A stretch of 28,396 nt of DNA from positions 1-28,396 of the forward strand of contig CALEJB010000001.1 of the NCBI GenBank assembly GCA_937898675.1, written 5' to 3'. Positions 15,307-22,919 of the stretch are shown here, piece by piece (positions within the stretch are counted from its first letter, which is position 1; each line of letters opens with the position of its first letter). The stretch is from an uncultured Prevotellaceae bacterium. GTDB taxonomy: Bacteria > Bacteroidota > Bacteroidia > Bacteroidales > Muribaculaceae. The position numbers and the translations under genes were made by a program. A model generated the notes under the pieces. It made no database searches, was not told where the DNA came from, and saw nothing but the letters and a program-made list of their open reading frames with translations.

Positions 15307-17430
15307 TTATTGTAAATATTCGACGTGACCCATACATTCATTCAGCACCTTGACGGCTATGGGCTTAGCGACCTGGGCATAGTGCGAGAACGACATCGTG
15401 CTCGTTGCGCGGCCGCTGGTGATGTTGCGCAGTGCTGTGACATATCCGAACATCTCGGCCAGCGGGGTGCATGCTTTGACGATGCGGGCTCCGCTGCGGG
15501 CGCTCTCCATGCCCTCGACTTGGGCGCGGCGCTTGTTCAGGTCGGCGATAACGTCGCCCATGTTCTCCTCGGGAGTGACAACCTCGAGCTTCATCATCGG
15601 CTCGAGCAGCACGGGAGCAGCCTTGCGGCAAGCGCTGCGGTAGCACTCCATGGCGCAGAGCTCGAAACTCAACTCGTCACTGTCAACCGAGTGGGAAGAA
15701 CCGTCAAGTACAGTCACCTTGAGGCCGCGGACGGGGAATCCTGCCAGGATGCCGCTGCGCATCGCGGACTTGAAGCCCTTCTCGATGGCGGGGATGTACT
15801 GGCGGGGGATGTTGCCGCCCTTCACCTCGTCGACAAGCTGGAGTTCACCGTCAAAGTCGGCGTCAACAGGCTCGACGCGGCACTCGATGTCGGCAAACTT
15901 GCCGCGGCCGCCGGTCTGCTTCTTGAACACCTCGCGGACGGTGGCAGACTGCGAGATAGCCTCCTTATAGGACACTTGGGGACGTCCCTGGTTGCAGGCT
16001 ACATTGAACTCACGGCGCAGACGGTCGAGAATGATGTCGAGGTGTAACTCACCCATGCCGCGGATGATGGTCTGACCGGTCTCCTCGTTGGACTCGACCT
16101 GGAAGGTGGGGTCCTCGTCGGCAAGCTTTGCCAGGCCCACCGCCATGCGGTCGAGGTCGTTCTGAGTCTTGGGCTCAACGGCGATACCGATAACGGGATC
16201 GGGGAAGTCCATGGCCTCAAGCACGATGGGAGCATCCTGGGCGGTCAGCGTGTCGCCGGTGCGGACGTCCTTGAAACCCACCGCTGCGCCGATGTCGCCG
16301 CAACCAATCACCTCCATGGGATTCTGGCGGTTGCTGTGCATCTGGAACAGGCGGGTAAGGCGCTCCTTGCGGCCGGTGCGCACGTTGAACACCTGGCTGC
16401 CGGCCACGACCTGGCCCGAGTAAACGCGGAAGAACACCAGGCGGCCCATGTAGGGGTCGGTGGCAATCTTGAACACCAGCGCACACAGGGGCTCGCTGGA
16501 CAGGGGCTTGCGGGCAATCACCTCATCGGCATCATCGGCGGCGTGGCCCTTGACCTCGCCTGCGTCCTCGGGACTGGGCAGGTAGGCGCACACGGCGTCG
16601 AGCAGCGGCTGAACACCCTTGTTCTTGAACGAGCTGCCGCACAGCACGGGAATGATGTTGCGCGCAAGGGTGGCCTGACGCAGGGCGTCCCTGATTTCCT
16701 GCTCGGAAATCGAGTCGGGATTGTCAAAATACTTGACCATGAAATCGTCGTTAAACTCGGCGACCTGCTCAAGCATCTTGTCGCGGTATTCCTGAGCCTC
16801 GTCGAGCAAGTCGGCGGGGACGTCACTCACCTCGTACTCGGCACCGAGCGTCTCGTCATGCCAGTACAGGGCCTTCATCGTGATCAGGTCAATAACGCCC
16901 TTGAAATTCTCCTCGGCTCCGATGGGCAGCTGAACGGGACACGGGTTGGCACCCAGCACCTCGCGGATTTGACGCACCACGTCAAGGTAGTTACAGCCGA
17001 CACGGTCCATCTTGTTCACATAAGCGATGCGGGGCACCTCATACTTGTCGGCCTGACGCCACACGGTCTCGCTCTGGGGCTCAACGCCTCCCACTGCGCA
17101 GAAGGTGGCGACAGCGCCATCCAGCACGCGCAGGGAACGCTCCACCTCGACGGTGAAGTCAACGTGCCCCGGAGTGTCGATAAGGTTGATCTTGAACTTG
17201 TCACCGCCGTAGTTCCAGAACGTGGTGGTAGCGGCGCTGGTGATGGTGATGCCCCTCTCCTGCTCCTGTTCCATCCAGTCCATGGTAGCGGTGCCCTCAT
17301 GGACCTCGCCAATCTTGTGGGTGAGGCCCGTGTAGTACAAGATACGCTCCGATGTGGTGGTCTTGCCGGCATCGATGTGTGCCATGATGCCGATGTTGCG
17401 TGTATATTTCAGCTGTGCGTCCGAAGCCAT
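15307..17430 (-). CDS. fusA: elongation factor G
   Basis: EF-G is the GTPase that drives ribosomal translocation and, with RRF, ribosome recycling. The 707-residue product has all G motifs in order: AHIDAGKTTT (17-26), RGITITSAATT with the switch-I Thr, DTPGHVDFT and NKMDR. It continues through domains II to V, including GMGELHLDIILDRLRREF and the C-terminal GYVTALRNITSGRATSTM. The full length and context, immediately after rpsG, mark it as the housekeeping copy rather than a tetracycline-resistance or EF-G2-type paralogue. Confidence 0.98.
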   Translation of the reverse strand: MASDAQLKYTRNIGIMAHIDAGKTTTSERILYYTGLTHKIGEVHEGTATMDWMEQEQERGITITSAATTTFWNYGGDKFKINLIDTPGHVDFTVEVERSLRVLDGAVATFCAVGGVEPQSETVWRQADKYEVPRIAYVNKMDRVGCNYLDVVRQIREVLGANPCPVQLPIGAEENFKGVIDLITMKALYWHDETLGAEYEVSDVPADLLDEAQEYRDKMLEQVAEFNDDFMVKYFDNPDSISEQEIRDALRQATLARNIIPVLCGSSFKNKGVQPLLDAVCAYLPSPEDAGEVKGHAADDADEVIARKPLSSEPLCALVFKIATDPYMGRLVFFRVYSGQVVAGSQVFNVRTGRKERLTRLFQMHSNRQNPMEVIGCGDIGAAVGFKDVRTGDTLTAQDAPIVLEAMDFPDPVIGIAVEPKTQNDLDRMAVGLAKLADEDPTFQVESNEETGQTIIRGMGELHLDIILDRLRREFNVACNQGRPQVSYKEAISQSATVREVFKKQTGGRGKFADIECRVEPVDADFDGELQLVDEVKGGNIPRQYIPAIEKGFKSAMRSGILAGFPVRGLKVTVLDGSSHSVDSDELSFELCAMECYRSACRKAAPVLLEPMMKLEVVTPEENMGDVIADLNKRRAQVEGMESARSGARIVKACTPLAEMFGYVTALRNITSGRATSTMSFSHYAQVAKPIAVKVLNECMGHVEYLQ

Positions 17431-17455
17431 TGCCTTAGTTCACGTCGTCGCTAAA

Positions 17456-17932
17456 TCAGAATCTGAAGTGAGCAAATGCACGGTTAGCCTCGGCCATGCG
17501 GTGCATGTCCTCCTTGCGCTTGAAAGCGCCGCCCTGCTCGTTGTAAGCGTCCATAATCTCTGCTGCCAGCTTGTCGGCCATGGTCTTGCCGCCGCGCTTG
17601 CGGGCAAACAGGATAAGGTTCTTCATCGACACCGACTCCTTGCGGTCGGGGCGAATCTCGGTAGGCACCTGGAAGGTGGCACCGCCGACACGGCGGGACT
17701 TAACCTCGACTTGAGGAGTGATTCTCTCCAGAGCCAGTTTCCAAATCTCGAGCGGAGTCTTTTCTTCACTGGCCATCTTCTGGCCCACGAGTTCCAGGGC
17801 GCTGTAGAAGATGCGGTAAGATGTGTTCTTCTTACCATCATACATGAGGTGGTTGACGAACTTCGTTACGCGAACGTCACCGAACTTGGGATCGGGAAGG
17901 ATGATCCTCTTTTTTGGCTTAGCCTTTCTCAT
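17456..17932 (-). CDS. rpsG: 30S ribosomal protein S7 (uS7)
   Basis: S7 nucleates the 30S head and contacts E- and P-site tRNAs. In E. coli it represses str-operon translation by binding the rpsL-rpsG intercistronic mRNA. The start at 17932 gives 158 residues beginning MRKAKPKKRIILPDPKFGDV, matching S7. The in-frame ATG at 17992 would add 20 unrelated residues and lie inside the candidate leader hairpin, so it was rejected. It contains the S7 signature region VTKFVNHLMYDGKKNTSYRI. The 183-bp upstream gap is the widest in the cluster. Confidence 0.98.
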   Translation of the reverse strand: MRKAKPKKRIILPDPKFGDVRVTKFVNHLMYDGKKNTSYRIFYSALELVGQKMASEEKTPLEIWKLALERITPQVEVKSRRVGGATFQVPTEIRPDRKESVSMKNLILFARKRGGKTMADKLAAEIMDAYNEQGGAFKRKEDMHRMAEANRAFAHFRF

Positions 17933-17965
17933 TTTTCTTAAACACAGTTGTAGTTTTAAGTCTGC

Positions 17966-18024
17966 TTGGTTGTTTTTTGCTTTGTTCTTCAACGGCCGCC
18001 TCTGCGGCTCGTTTACTCAACCAA
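17966..18024 (-). promoter_or_regulatory. candidate S7-type regulatory hairpin between rpsL and rpsG
   Basis: A perfect 7-bp stem (17966-17972, TTGGTTG, with 18018-18024, CAACCAA) encloses a GC-rich 5-bp hairpin (17995-17999 with 18004-18008, 4-nt loop). The outer stem ends 33 nt upstream of the rpsG start. There is no T-run after it in the mRNA direction, so it is not a terminator. In E. coli S7 binds the rpsL-rpsG spacer to control translation, so an analogous element is a reasonable inference. The sequence itself resembles no motif I know. Confidence 0.5.
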
Positions 18025-18115
18025 ATGAATCAATCCAACAAAACTGAAAACTAAGTTTGAAATTAATTTTTTTGAATTGTTTGTTAGTAAGTTAGGGCCT
18101 GAATGGTCTCAAGTC

Positions 18116-18496
18116 TTATTTTTTCTTCTTGGGACGCTTGGCACCGTACTTGCTGCGGCGCTGGGTGCGGCCTTCAACACCAGCGGTGTCAAGGGTTCCG
18201 CGAACGATGTGGTAGCGAACACCGGGAAGGTCCTTCACGCGTCCACCGCGTACCATGACGATCGAGTGCTCCTGCAGGTTGTGGCCTTCACCGGGAATGT
18301 AGGAGTTAACCTCCTTGCCGTTGGTCAAGCGCACACGCGCCACCTTACGCATTGCCGAATTAGGCTTTTTAGGCGTGGTCGTGTAAACACGAACGCAGAC
18401 ACCGCGGCGCTGGGGACATGCGTCCAGAGCGGGCGATTTGCTGGCAGATTCCAGCGAAGTGCGGCCTTTTCTTACTAATTGCTGAATAGTAGGCAT
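18116..18496 (-). CDS. rpsL: 30S ribosomal protein S12 (uS12)
   Basis: S12 lies at the decoding centre and controls accuracy. The 126-residue protein starts MPTIQQLVRKGRTSLESASK and has the two conserved loops TTTPKKPNSAMRKVARVRL and GGRVKDLPGVRYHIVRG. The Lys residues whose substitution gives streptomycin resistance elsewhere are intact in both loops. The Asp methylthiolated by RimO in E. coli is also present. It is the first gene of the superoperon and has a canonical promoter about 140 bp upstream. Confidence 0.98.
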   Translation of the reverse strand: MPTIQQLVRKGRTSLESASKSPALDACPQRRGVCVRVYTTTPKKPNSAMRKVARVRLTNGKEVNSYIPGEGHNLQEHSIVMVRGGRVKDLPGVRYHIVRGTLDTAGVEGRTQRRSKYGAKRPKKKK

Positions 18497-18632
18497 CTTA
18501 GTTGTACTTTTGTTTTTAATTAATTTGACTAATATTTTTCAGTTTGCCCTTGCACTTCAAAAGGGCCACAAACCCCCACACCGTCAAGCGGTTATGTGGT
18601 GATTTTGGCACTAATCGGCGCAAAAAGCGTTG
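18497..18632 (-). promoter_or_regulatory. rpsL 5' leader with two hairpins
   Basis: The transcript from the promoter at 18633-18664 would have a leader of about 130 nt. In it, 18546-18551 pairs with 18561-18566 (6 bp, 9-nt loop). Upstream, the stretch at about 18571-18602 can form CCACA/TGTGG plus CCG/CGG with a 3-nt bulge. The last 45 nt before the start codon are AT-rich. No short upstream ORF or T-run is evident. This may be a ribosomal-protein leader, but the protein bound is not deducible. Confidence 0.35.
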
Positions 18633-18664
18633 CAAAGTTACAAACTAATTCTCTAACTGCCAAA
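18633..18664 (-). promoter_or_regulatory. promoter of the rpsL superoperon (TTTG-N20-TAACTTTG)
   Basis: Read leftward, TTTG (18664-18661), a 20-bp spacer and TAACTTTG (18640-18633) match both boxes of the Bacteroidota sigma-A-type promoter at the right spacing. It lies upstream of rpsL, and no comparable complete promoter was seen in the gaps of the cluster. Transcription should start near 18626. Confidence 0.7.
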
Positions 18665-18945
18665 TGTTTTCGTCCCTATTTTATATATAATGTAAAATTC
18701 AATTCATTATATACCAATATTTTAGGTCTAAACCTATAGTTTCCAGTGGTTTTGATAATTGTGAAATTTATCTTAACTTAACATTATTTAACTTCATTTA
18801 ATTACAAAATTCACTCATTTGCGCCGTTGAGGGCAGGAAAGTCCGATTTATGGGATAGCGGCACTGGCGCCGCAAGTGGCGTGAGAAACAGATATACAAA
18901 TGCAACCACTCATTATATATATGGTCACGATTAACAAAAATGCAT
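18665..18945. other. AT-rich intergenic region between rpsL and the 18979 gene
   Basis: No gene or RNA is recognised. The region is AT-rich to about 18815. It contains a short inverted repeat TAGGT-CTAA-ACCTA near 18723-18736. The part around 18820-18900 is GC-richer and includes GGAAAGTCCG, also found at the 5' end of RNase P RNA, but nothing around it supports that RNA. It separates two divergent promoters. Confidence 0.5.
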
Positions 18946-18953
18946 TACCTTTG
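18946..18953 (+). promoter_or_regulatory. promoter -7 box (TACCTTTG) of the 18979 gene
   Basis: TACCTTTG at 18946-18953 matches TAnnTTTG and lies 25 bp before the ATG at 18979, implying a leader of about 15-20 nt. The upstream TTTG box is not clear. Its position overlaps a longer in-frame start at 18940, which argues for the 18979 start. Confidence 0.5.
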
Positions 18954-18978
18954 CAGTGAACAAAACGACAACAAAAAT

Positions 18979-19500
18979 ATGACATTGCAAACGCTTTCAT
19001 ACATCGTCCTGATGATTGCCGCGCTATTTGACCTGTGCGCCATGCTACGATTTGACCTGACAGTGCTTCAGAACAGCGAGTACAGCAACAAGAAATATCG
19101 CAACTGGCTGACGGACAGCGATAGCCTGTCATCGGTCAAGCGTTTGCTGCCCATTGCGGTGCTGTTCGGCGCATGCACCACCATGGCACGCATATCGTGG
19201 ATGGTGGTGATGCTGCTGGCGGCCGTCGTCATCGTGCAAGGCGTGATGATGCTGCGCCACAAGCCTGCGTTTCGGTTAACCTTCGACCTGCGCGCAGCAC
19301 GGATATACTTCACAGCGCTGGGGATTGCCGTCATAGCCACCGCGGCCGGCGCTTACTCAGGCCGTCTTGCCTTGGCCGCTGGCACGGCCGAGGGCGGAGC
19401 ACTTGCCGCCATGCTGGCGCTGTCGGCCCTGCCAGGCATCGTCATGCTCGCCAACTGGCTGCTGAAGCCCGTTGATCGAATGATTGAAAACAAAAAATGA
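18979..19500 (+). CDS. membrane protein resembling the N-terminal membrane domain of MurF-like ligases
   Basis: The 173-residue product has about five hydrophobic segments (roughly 4-22, 55-72, 74-92, 108-127 and 140-162). A cytosolic-looking loop carries LQNSEYSNKKYRNWL, and the protein ends ANWLLKPVDRMIENKK. From memory, Bacteroidales and clostridial Mur ligases with a membrane N-terminus have a similar loop (LQ-N-Y-Y-WL) and a similar LLKPVE-x-IN junction just before the ATP-binding ligase domain. Here the protein stops at that junction and no ligase domain follows, because aat lies on the other strand. It may be a stand-alone membrane partner, a split gene or a truncated remnant. The start at 18979 is preferred over 18940, which overlaps the promoter box. 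Family assignment is tentative. Confidence 0.6.
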   Translation: MTLQTLSYIVLMIAALFDLCAMLRFDLTVLQNSEYSNKKYRNWLTDSDSLSSVKRLLPIAVLFGACTTMARISWMVVMLLAAVVIVQGVMMLRHKPAFRLTFDLRAARIYFTALGIAVIATAAGAYSGRLALAAGTAEGGALAAMLALSALPGIVMLANWLLKPVDRMIENKK

Positions 19501-19504
19501 ATGG

Positions 19505-20215
19505 TCACTCGCCGACGCCTTGCCCATGATTGTCGGCAACATCGGCCCGCAGTCTTGCCAACGCGCCCGGATTGAGGATTTCCAGATATTCATCATAGGG
19601 AATGAAGCGGCCGCCCATCGACTTGAGGTGGGGAGTTTCTAACTGGCAGTCAATCATCTTGCCGCCCACACGCTTCATGAAACGCGCCAGCGAAATGAGC
19701 GCCAGTTTAGACGCGCTGGGCGCCAGCGAAAACATGCTCTCGCCAATAAACGATGACCCCATGGCCACGCCGTACAATCCGCCCACAAGTTTATGCTCCT
19801 TGTCCCACACCTCGACGCTGGCGGCATAGCCCTTGCGGTTGAGGTTTTGATAGGCCGCCATCATGTCCTCGCCCAGCCACGCTCCGTTTTGGTCATAGCG
19901 GCCGCCGGCCTTGCTGCAGCCTTCTATCACGCCATCAAAATCACGGTTAAACGTGACGGTGTAGGTATCCTTGTTCATGAGCGCGCGCATCGAGTGCGAC
20001 ACGTGCACCTCGTCAGGAAAGATGACAAAGCGCTGATGGGGGCAATACCATGCGGGAACAGGCCAGTCGCGAAACGAGAACCAGGGAAAAATGCCAAAAC
20101 TGTAGGCAAGCAGCAGGCGCTCCTCGCTCAGGTCACCGCCAAAGCAGAGCAAGCCGTCCTCCTCGGCAAAATGCGGGTCTGGGAAGACCAATTCGTCACT
20201 TAATTCAAAAGCCAT
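19505..20215 (-). CDS. aat: leucyl/phenylalanyl-tRNA--protein transferase
   Basis: Aat transfers Leu or Phe from aminoacyl-tRNA to proteins with N-terminal Lys or Arg, creating primary N-degrons for ClpS-ClpAP. The 236-residue protein (E. coli 234) has the family stretches GLLCFGGDLSEERLLLAYS, GIFPWFSF, the VSHSMRALM region, GGLYGVAMGSSFIGESMFS and DCQLETPHLKSMGGRFIPY. It starts 18 bp after clpA ends on the same strand, with a purine-rich GGGGGAG upstream of the ATG that resembles a Shine-Dalgarno site, rare in this window. It ends 4 bp from the convergent gene at 18979-19500 with no terminator visible. Confidence 0.96.
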   Translation of the reverse strand: MAFELSDELVFPDPHFAEEDGLLCFGGDLSEERLLLAYSFGIFPWFSFRDWPVPAWYCPHQRFVIFPDEVHVSHSMRALMNKDTYTVTFNRDFDGVIEGCSKAGGRYDQNGAWLGEDMMAAYQNLNRKGYAASVEVWDKEHKLVGGLYGVAMGSSFIGESMFSLAPSASKLALISLARFMKRVGGKMIDCQLETPHLKSMGGRFIPYDEYLEILNPGALARLRADVADNHGQGVGE

Positions 20216-20233
20216 AGTCTTATCTCCCCCACT

Positions 20234-22531
20234 CTATTGTTCAGGCGCAAGCTCATCAATCACATAATCGCCACCCTGCTTGAGCGAACCGAACAAAATC
20301 TCGCGCACGAGGCGGGACTTGAGACGGGCATGAATCACACGGTCCATCTCGCGCGCGCCATATTCACGCGAATATCCCTCTTGCAGCAGCTGCTCGCGGG
20401 CTGCGGCGCCCAACTTGAGTGTCACGCGCTTGGAGTCGAGCATTGCTTGCAGTTCTCGCAGTTTCTTGTCCAGAATCAGGCCCGCCATCACGCGGTCCAT
20501 GTCATTGAACACCACGATTGACGACAAGCGGTTGATAAACTCGGGCTTGAACGTCTTTTTAACTTGGGCGAGCATCGCCTTGCCCGCAGTCATCGACGAC
20601 GCAAAGCCGACCGAGGCCTGGTGGGCAAACTGCGCGCCCGCATTGCTGGTCATGATGAGCACCACGTTGCGGAAGACCGCCTTGCGGCCCTTGTTGTCGC
20701 TCAGCGTGCCATAGTCCATCACCTGCAGCAGCAAGTTGAAGATATCGTCGTGGGCCTTCTCTATCTCGTCGAGCAGCAGCACGCAGTCGGGGTGCTTGCG
20801 CACGGCATCGGTGAGCAAGCCGCCGTCTTCATATCCCACATAGCCCGCGGGCGAACCGATGAGTTTGGCCACGGTGTGTTTCTCGACATATTCACTCATG
20901 TCAAACCTCACAAGCTCCACGCCCAGCTCATCGGCGAGCACACGCGCCACCTCGGTCTTGCCGACGCCCGTCGGGCCAACGAACAGCAGCGACGCCAGCG
21001 GCTTGGCCTCATCGGTAAGGCCTGCCTTAGACATCTGTACAGCCTCGACCACCTGCTTGACGGCATCGTCTTGGCCGTAAATCCGGGCCTTGATGCGGGG
21101 CTCCAATGACTCGAGTCTGTCGTTGTCTTTCTCGTCAAGCGTCAAAGCGTCCACCTTGGCAACACGCGCCAGCACGTCGGCAATGAGTTTCTTGTCCACG
21201 CGGTGCTCTTCGCCCTCATGGCAATGGGACTGCACCCAGGCGCCCGCCTCGTCAATCAGGTCAATAGCCTTGTCGGGCAAATAGCGGTCGGTGATGTGGC
21301 GCGCGCTGCCCGTCACGGCATACTCGATGGCGTCATCGTCATACTGCACCTTGTGGAACTCCTCGTAGGCGGACTTGAGCATCTGCACGATGCGCAGCGT
21401 TTCCTCCACACCAGGCTCATCGATAGCGACCTGCTGGAAGCGTCGCATCAGCCCCTTGTTGCGCATGATGTAACGGTTGAACTCCTCATAGGTCGTGGCA
21501 CCGATGAAACGCACCTTGCCGCCTTCGAGATAGGGCTTGAGCAAGTTGCCTGCGTCCATCGAGCCCTCGCCCGTGGCGCCGGCGCCAACAATGGTATGGA
21601 TTTCGTCGATATAAAGAATGGCGTTGGCCTCGCCCGCAATGCCCGTCATCACCGTTTTGAGGCGTTTTTCGAAGTCACCGCGGAACTGCGTGCCGGCAAT
21701 GAGCGAGCCCATGTCCAGTTGATAGATGCGCGAGCCCTGCAGCGACGCGGGAACATCGCCGTCCTGGATGCGCTTGGCCAGGCCATAGACAATAGAGGTT
21801 TTGCCCACGCCCGGCTCACCGATGTGCAGCGGGTTGTTCTTGTCCTTGCGGCACAACACCTGAATCGTGCGGTCAAGTTCGGCATCTCGCCCAATGAGCG
21901 GATTGTGGTCGGCAATGTGGTCGTTGATGCAGAGCACATAGTCCCTCCAACTGGCCGAATCCGGCTTGCGGGCAGCCTTATCCTGTGCCTGGGGCGTGCC
22001 AAGCGCTTCCTCCTCAAAGTCAAGATCATCACCGAAGCCAAGGTCGTCACCGAAGTCAAGGTCATCTTCTTCCATTTGGAAAGAGTCGGTCAAGTTCCTG
22101 AGAAACTCGCCAACGGCTTCATCAGGAACCAACGCATGCAAGCAATTGGCGGCATAGGAATCCTTCAATTCCATGATGGCGTGCATCAAATGAGGCACAT
22201 CGGCCACCCCGACACTTGCCGTCTCGCACTTCTGGACTATCGCACCCATGAGTTGGAGATACTGGTGAGAGTACATGACCGATGGTTTCTCCTCGTCGCC
22301 GGGAGCATGCTCCAAGCCATCGAGACGCTCACGCAGCATGACAAGGACCTCATGCCTGTCGTCCTCTGACACCAAGTCACGCAAAGCATATTTCACACTG
22401 TCGTCGCTCAGCGCGACCAGCAGCACATGCTCGGGCGTGAGAAGTGTCGTCCGCTGAACGGCAGCGAGCGCATTGGCGTTAACAAGCAACTTCTCGAGAT
22501 TCTCTGAAAGCTCAATCTGATTATTAGGCAT
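20234..22531 (-). CDS. clpA: ATP-dependent Clp protease ATP-binding subunit ClpA
   Basis: ClpA is the hexameric unfoldase that feeds substrates to ClpP. The 765-residue product has an N-domain (1 to about 150, the ClpS docking domain) followed by an acidic linker. AAA domain 1 has Walker A GEPGVGKT (238-245) and Walker B ILYIDE (D309, E310). AAA domain 2 has Walker A GPTGVGKT (519-526), pore loop GYVGYEDGG (563-571) and Walker B VLLLDE (D588, E589). There is no ClpB-type coiled coil. The ClpP-docking loop reads VGF (641-643), like the IGL/IGF tripeptide. An unusual repeat of DDLDFG-like units fills 156-172 between the N-domain and domain 1. It is 48 bp after clpS and 18 bp before aat. Confidence 0.96.
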   Translation of the reverse strand: MPNNQIELSENLEKLLVNANALAAVQRTTLLTPEHVLLVALSDDSVKYALRDLVSEDDRHEVLVMLRERLDGLEHAPGDEEKPSVMYSHQYLQLMGAIVQKCETASVGVADVPHLMHAIMELKDSYAANCLHALVPDEAVGEFLRNLTDSFQMEEDDLDFGDDLGFGDDLDFEEEALGTPQAQDKAARKPDSASWRDYVLCINDHIADHNPLIGRDAELDRTIQVLCRKDKNNPLHIGEPGVGKTSIVYGLAKRIQDGDVPASLQGSRIYQLDMGSLIAGTQFRGDFEKRLKTVMTGIAGEANAILYIDEIHTIVGAGATGEGSMDAGNLLKPYLEGGKVRFIGATTYEEFNRYIMRNKGLMRRFQQVAIDEPGVEETLRIVQMLKSAYEEFHKVQYDDDAIEYAVTGSARHITDRYLPDKAIDLIDEAGAWVQSHCHEGEEHRVDKKLIADVLARVAKVDALTLDEKDNDRLESLEPRIKARIYGQDDAVKQVVEAVQMSKAGLTDEAKPLASLLFVGPTGVGKTEVARVLADELGVELVRFDMSEYVEKHTVAKLIGSPAGYVGYEDGGLLTDAVRKHPDCVLLLDEIEKAHDDIFNLLLQVMDYGTLSDNKGRKAVFRNVVLIMTSNAGAQFAHQASVGFASSMTAGKAMLAQVKKTFKPEFINRLSSIVVFNDMDRVMAGLILDKKLRELQAMLDSKRVTLKLGAAAREQLLQEGYSREYGAREMDRVIHARLKSRLVREILFGSLKQGGDYVIDELAPEQ

Positions 22532-22579
22532 ATAAAAATATGTGTTTTAGTATTGATAAGATCTGGCAAGACGCTGATA

Positions 22580-22891
22580 TCACGCGGGCTCACACACAAT
22601 CTGCAACGGGAAACCCTTGCTTCGGGCAAGATTTGTCGCGATGTCCTTCTTGGTCATGGCCACGTCATAACTGTAAACACCAACAACAGCGCACCCCTCG
22701 CGATGCACCTTCATCATGAGCACAACCGCCTCGTCGGTAGTCTTGCCAAACACCTGGACCAACACATCGGTGACAAAGTCCATGGTCGTGAAGTCATCGT
22801 TGTAAAAGACAACCTTGTACTCATGCGGTTCCGCTATCTCTATGCGCGAGCGCACCGCAGCGCCTGTGCCTGGATTATGTTCTTTAGCCAT
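22580..22891 (-). CDS. clpS: ClpS, N-degron adaptor of ClpA
   Basis: ClpS recognises N-terminal Leu, Phe, Tyr and Trp and hands substrates to ClpA. With the start at 22891 it has 103 residues, the usual size. It carries the binding-pocket signature VVFYNDDFTTMDFVTDVL (the Asn-Asp-Asp cluster and gate Met present), then MMKVHREGCAVVGVYSYDVA with the pocket His. In-frame ATGs at 22915 and 23065 exist. The first would place the start just after the 5' hairpin, and the second lies upstream of the predicted promoter, so 22891 with its A-rich upstream context is preferred. It heads the clpS-clpA-aat operon. Confidence 0.94.
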   Translation of the reverse strand: MAKEHNPGTGAAVRSRIEIAEPHEYKVVFYNDDFTTMDFVTDVLVQVFGKTTDEAVVLMMKVHREGCAVVGVYSYDVAMTKKDIATNLARSKGFPLQIVCEPA

Positions 22892-22919
22892 GCCTTGTTT
22901 TTGTCTTGTTGTCATTGGT

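Noticed and set aside
16336..17454. 372-codon plus-strand ORF opposite fusA
   Set aside because: It is antisense to a clear EF-G gene and its translation has no recognisable domain; it is a by-product of codon bias.
17933..17992. Upstream in-frame start for S7
   Set aside because: The extra 20 residues do not match S7, and they cover the candidate leader hairpin.
18617..18828. Nine-base inverted repeat TTTGCGCCG flanking the rpsL upstream region
   Set aside because: The copies are about 200 bp apart, short, and not linked to any mobile-element gene or target duplication.
18830..18850. GGAAAGTCCG resembling the 5' end of RNase P RNA
   Set aside because: Only ten bases match. The following sequence lacks the conserved RNase P core, and the space before the next gene is too short for the full RNA.
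21203..22369. 388-codon plus-strand ORF opposite clpA
   Set aside because: It is a shadow of clpA, whose motifs are intact in the minus-strand frame.
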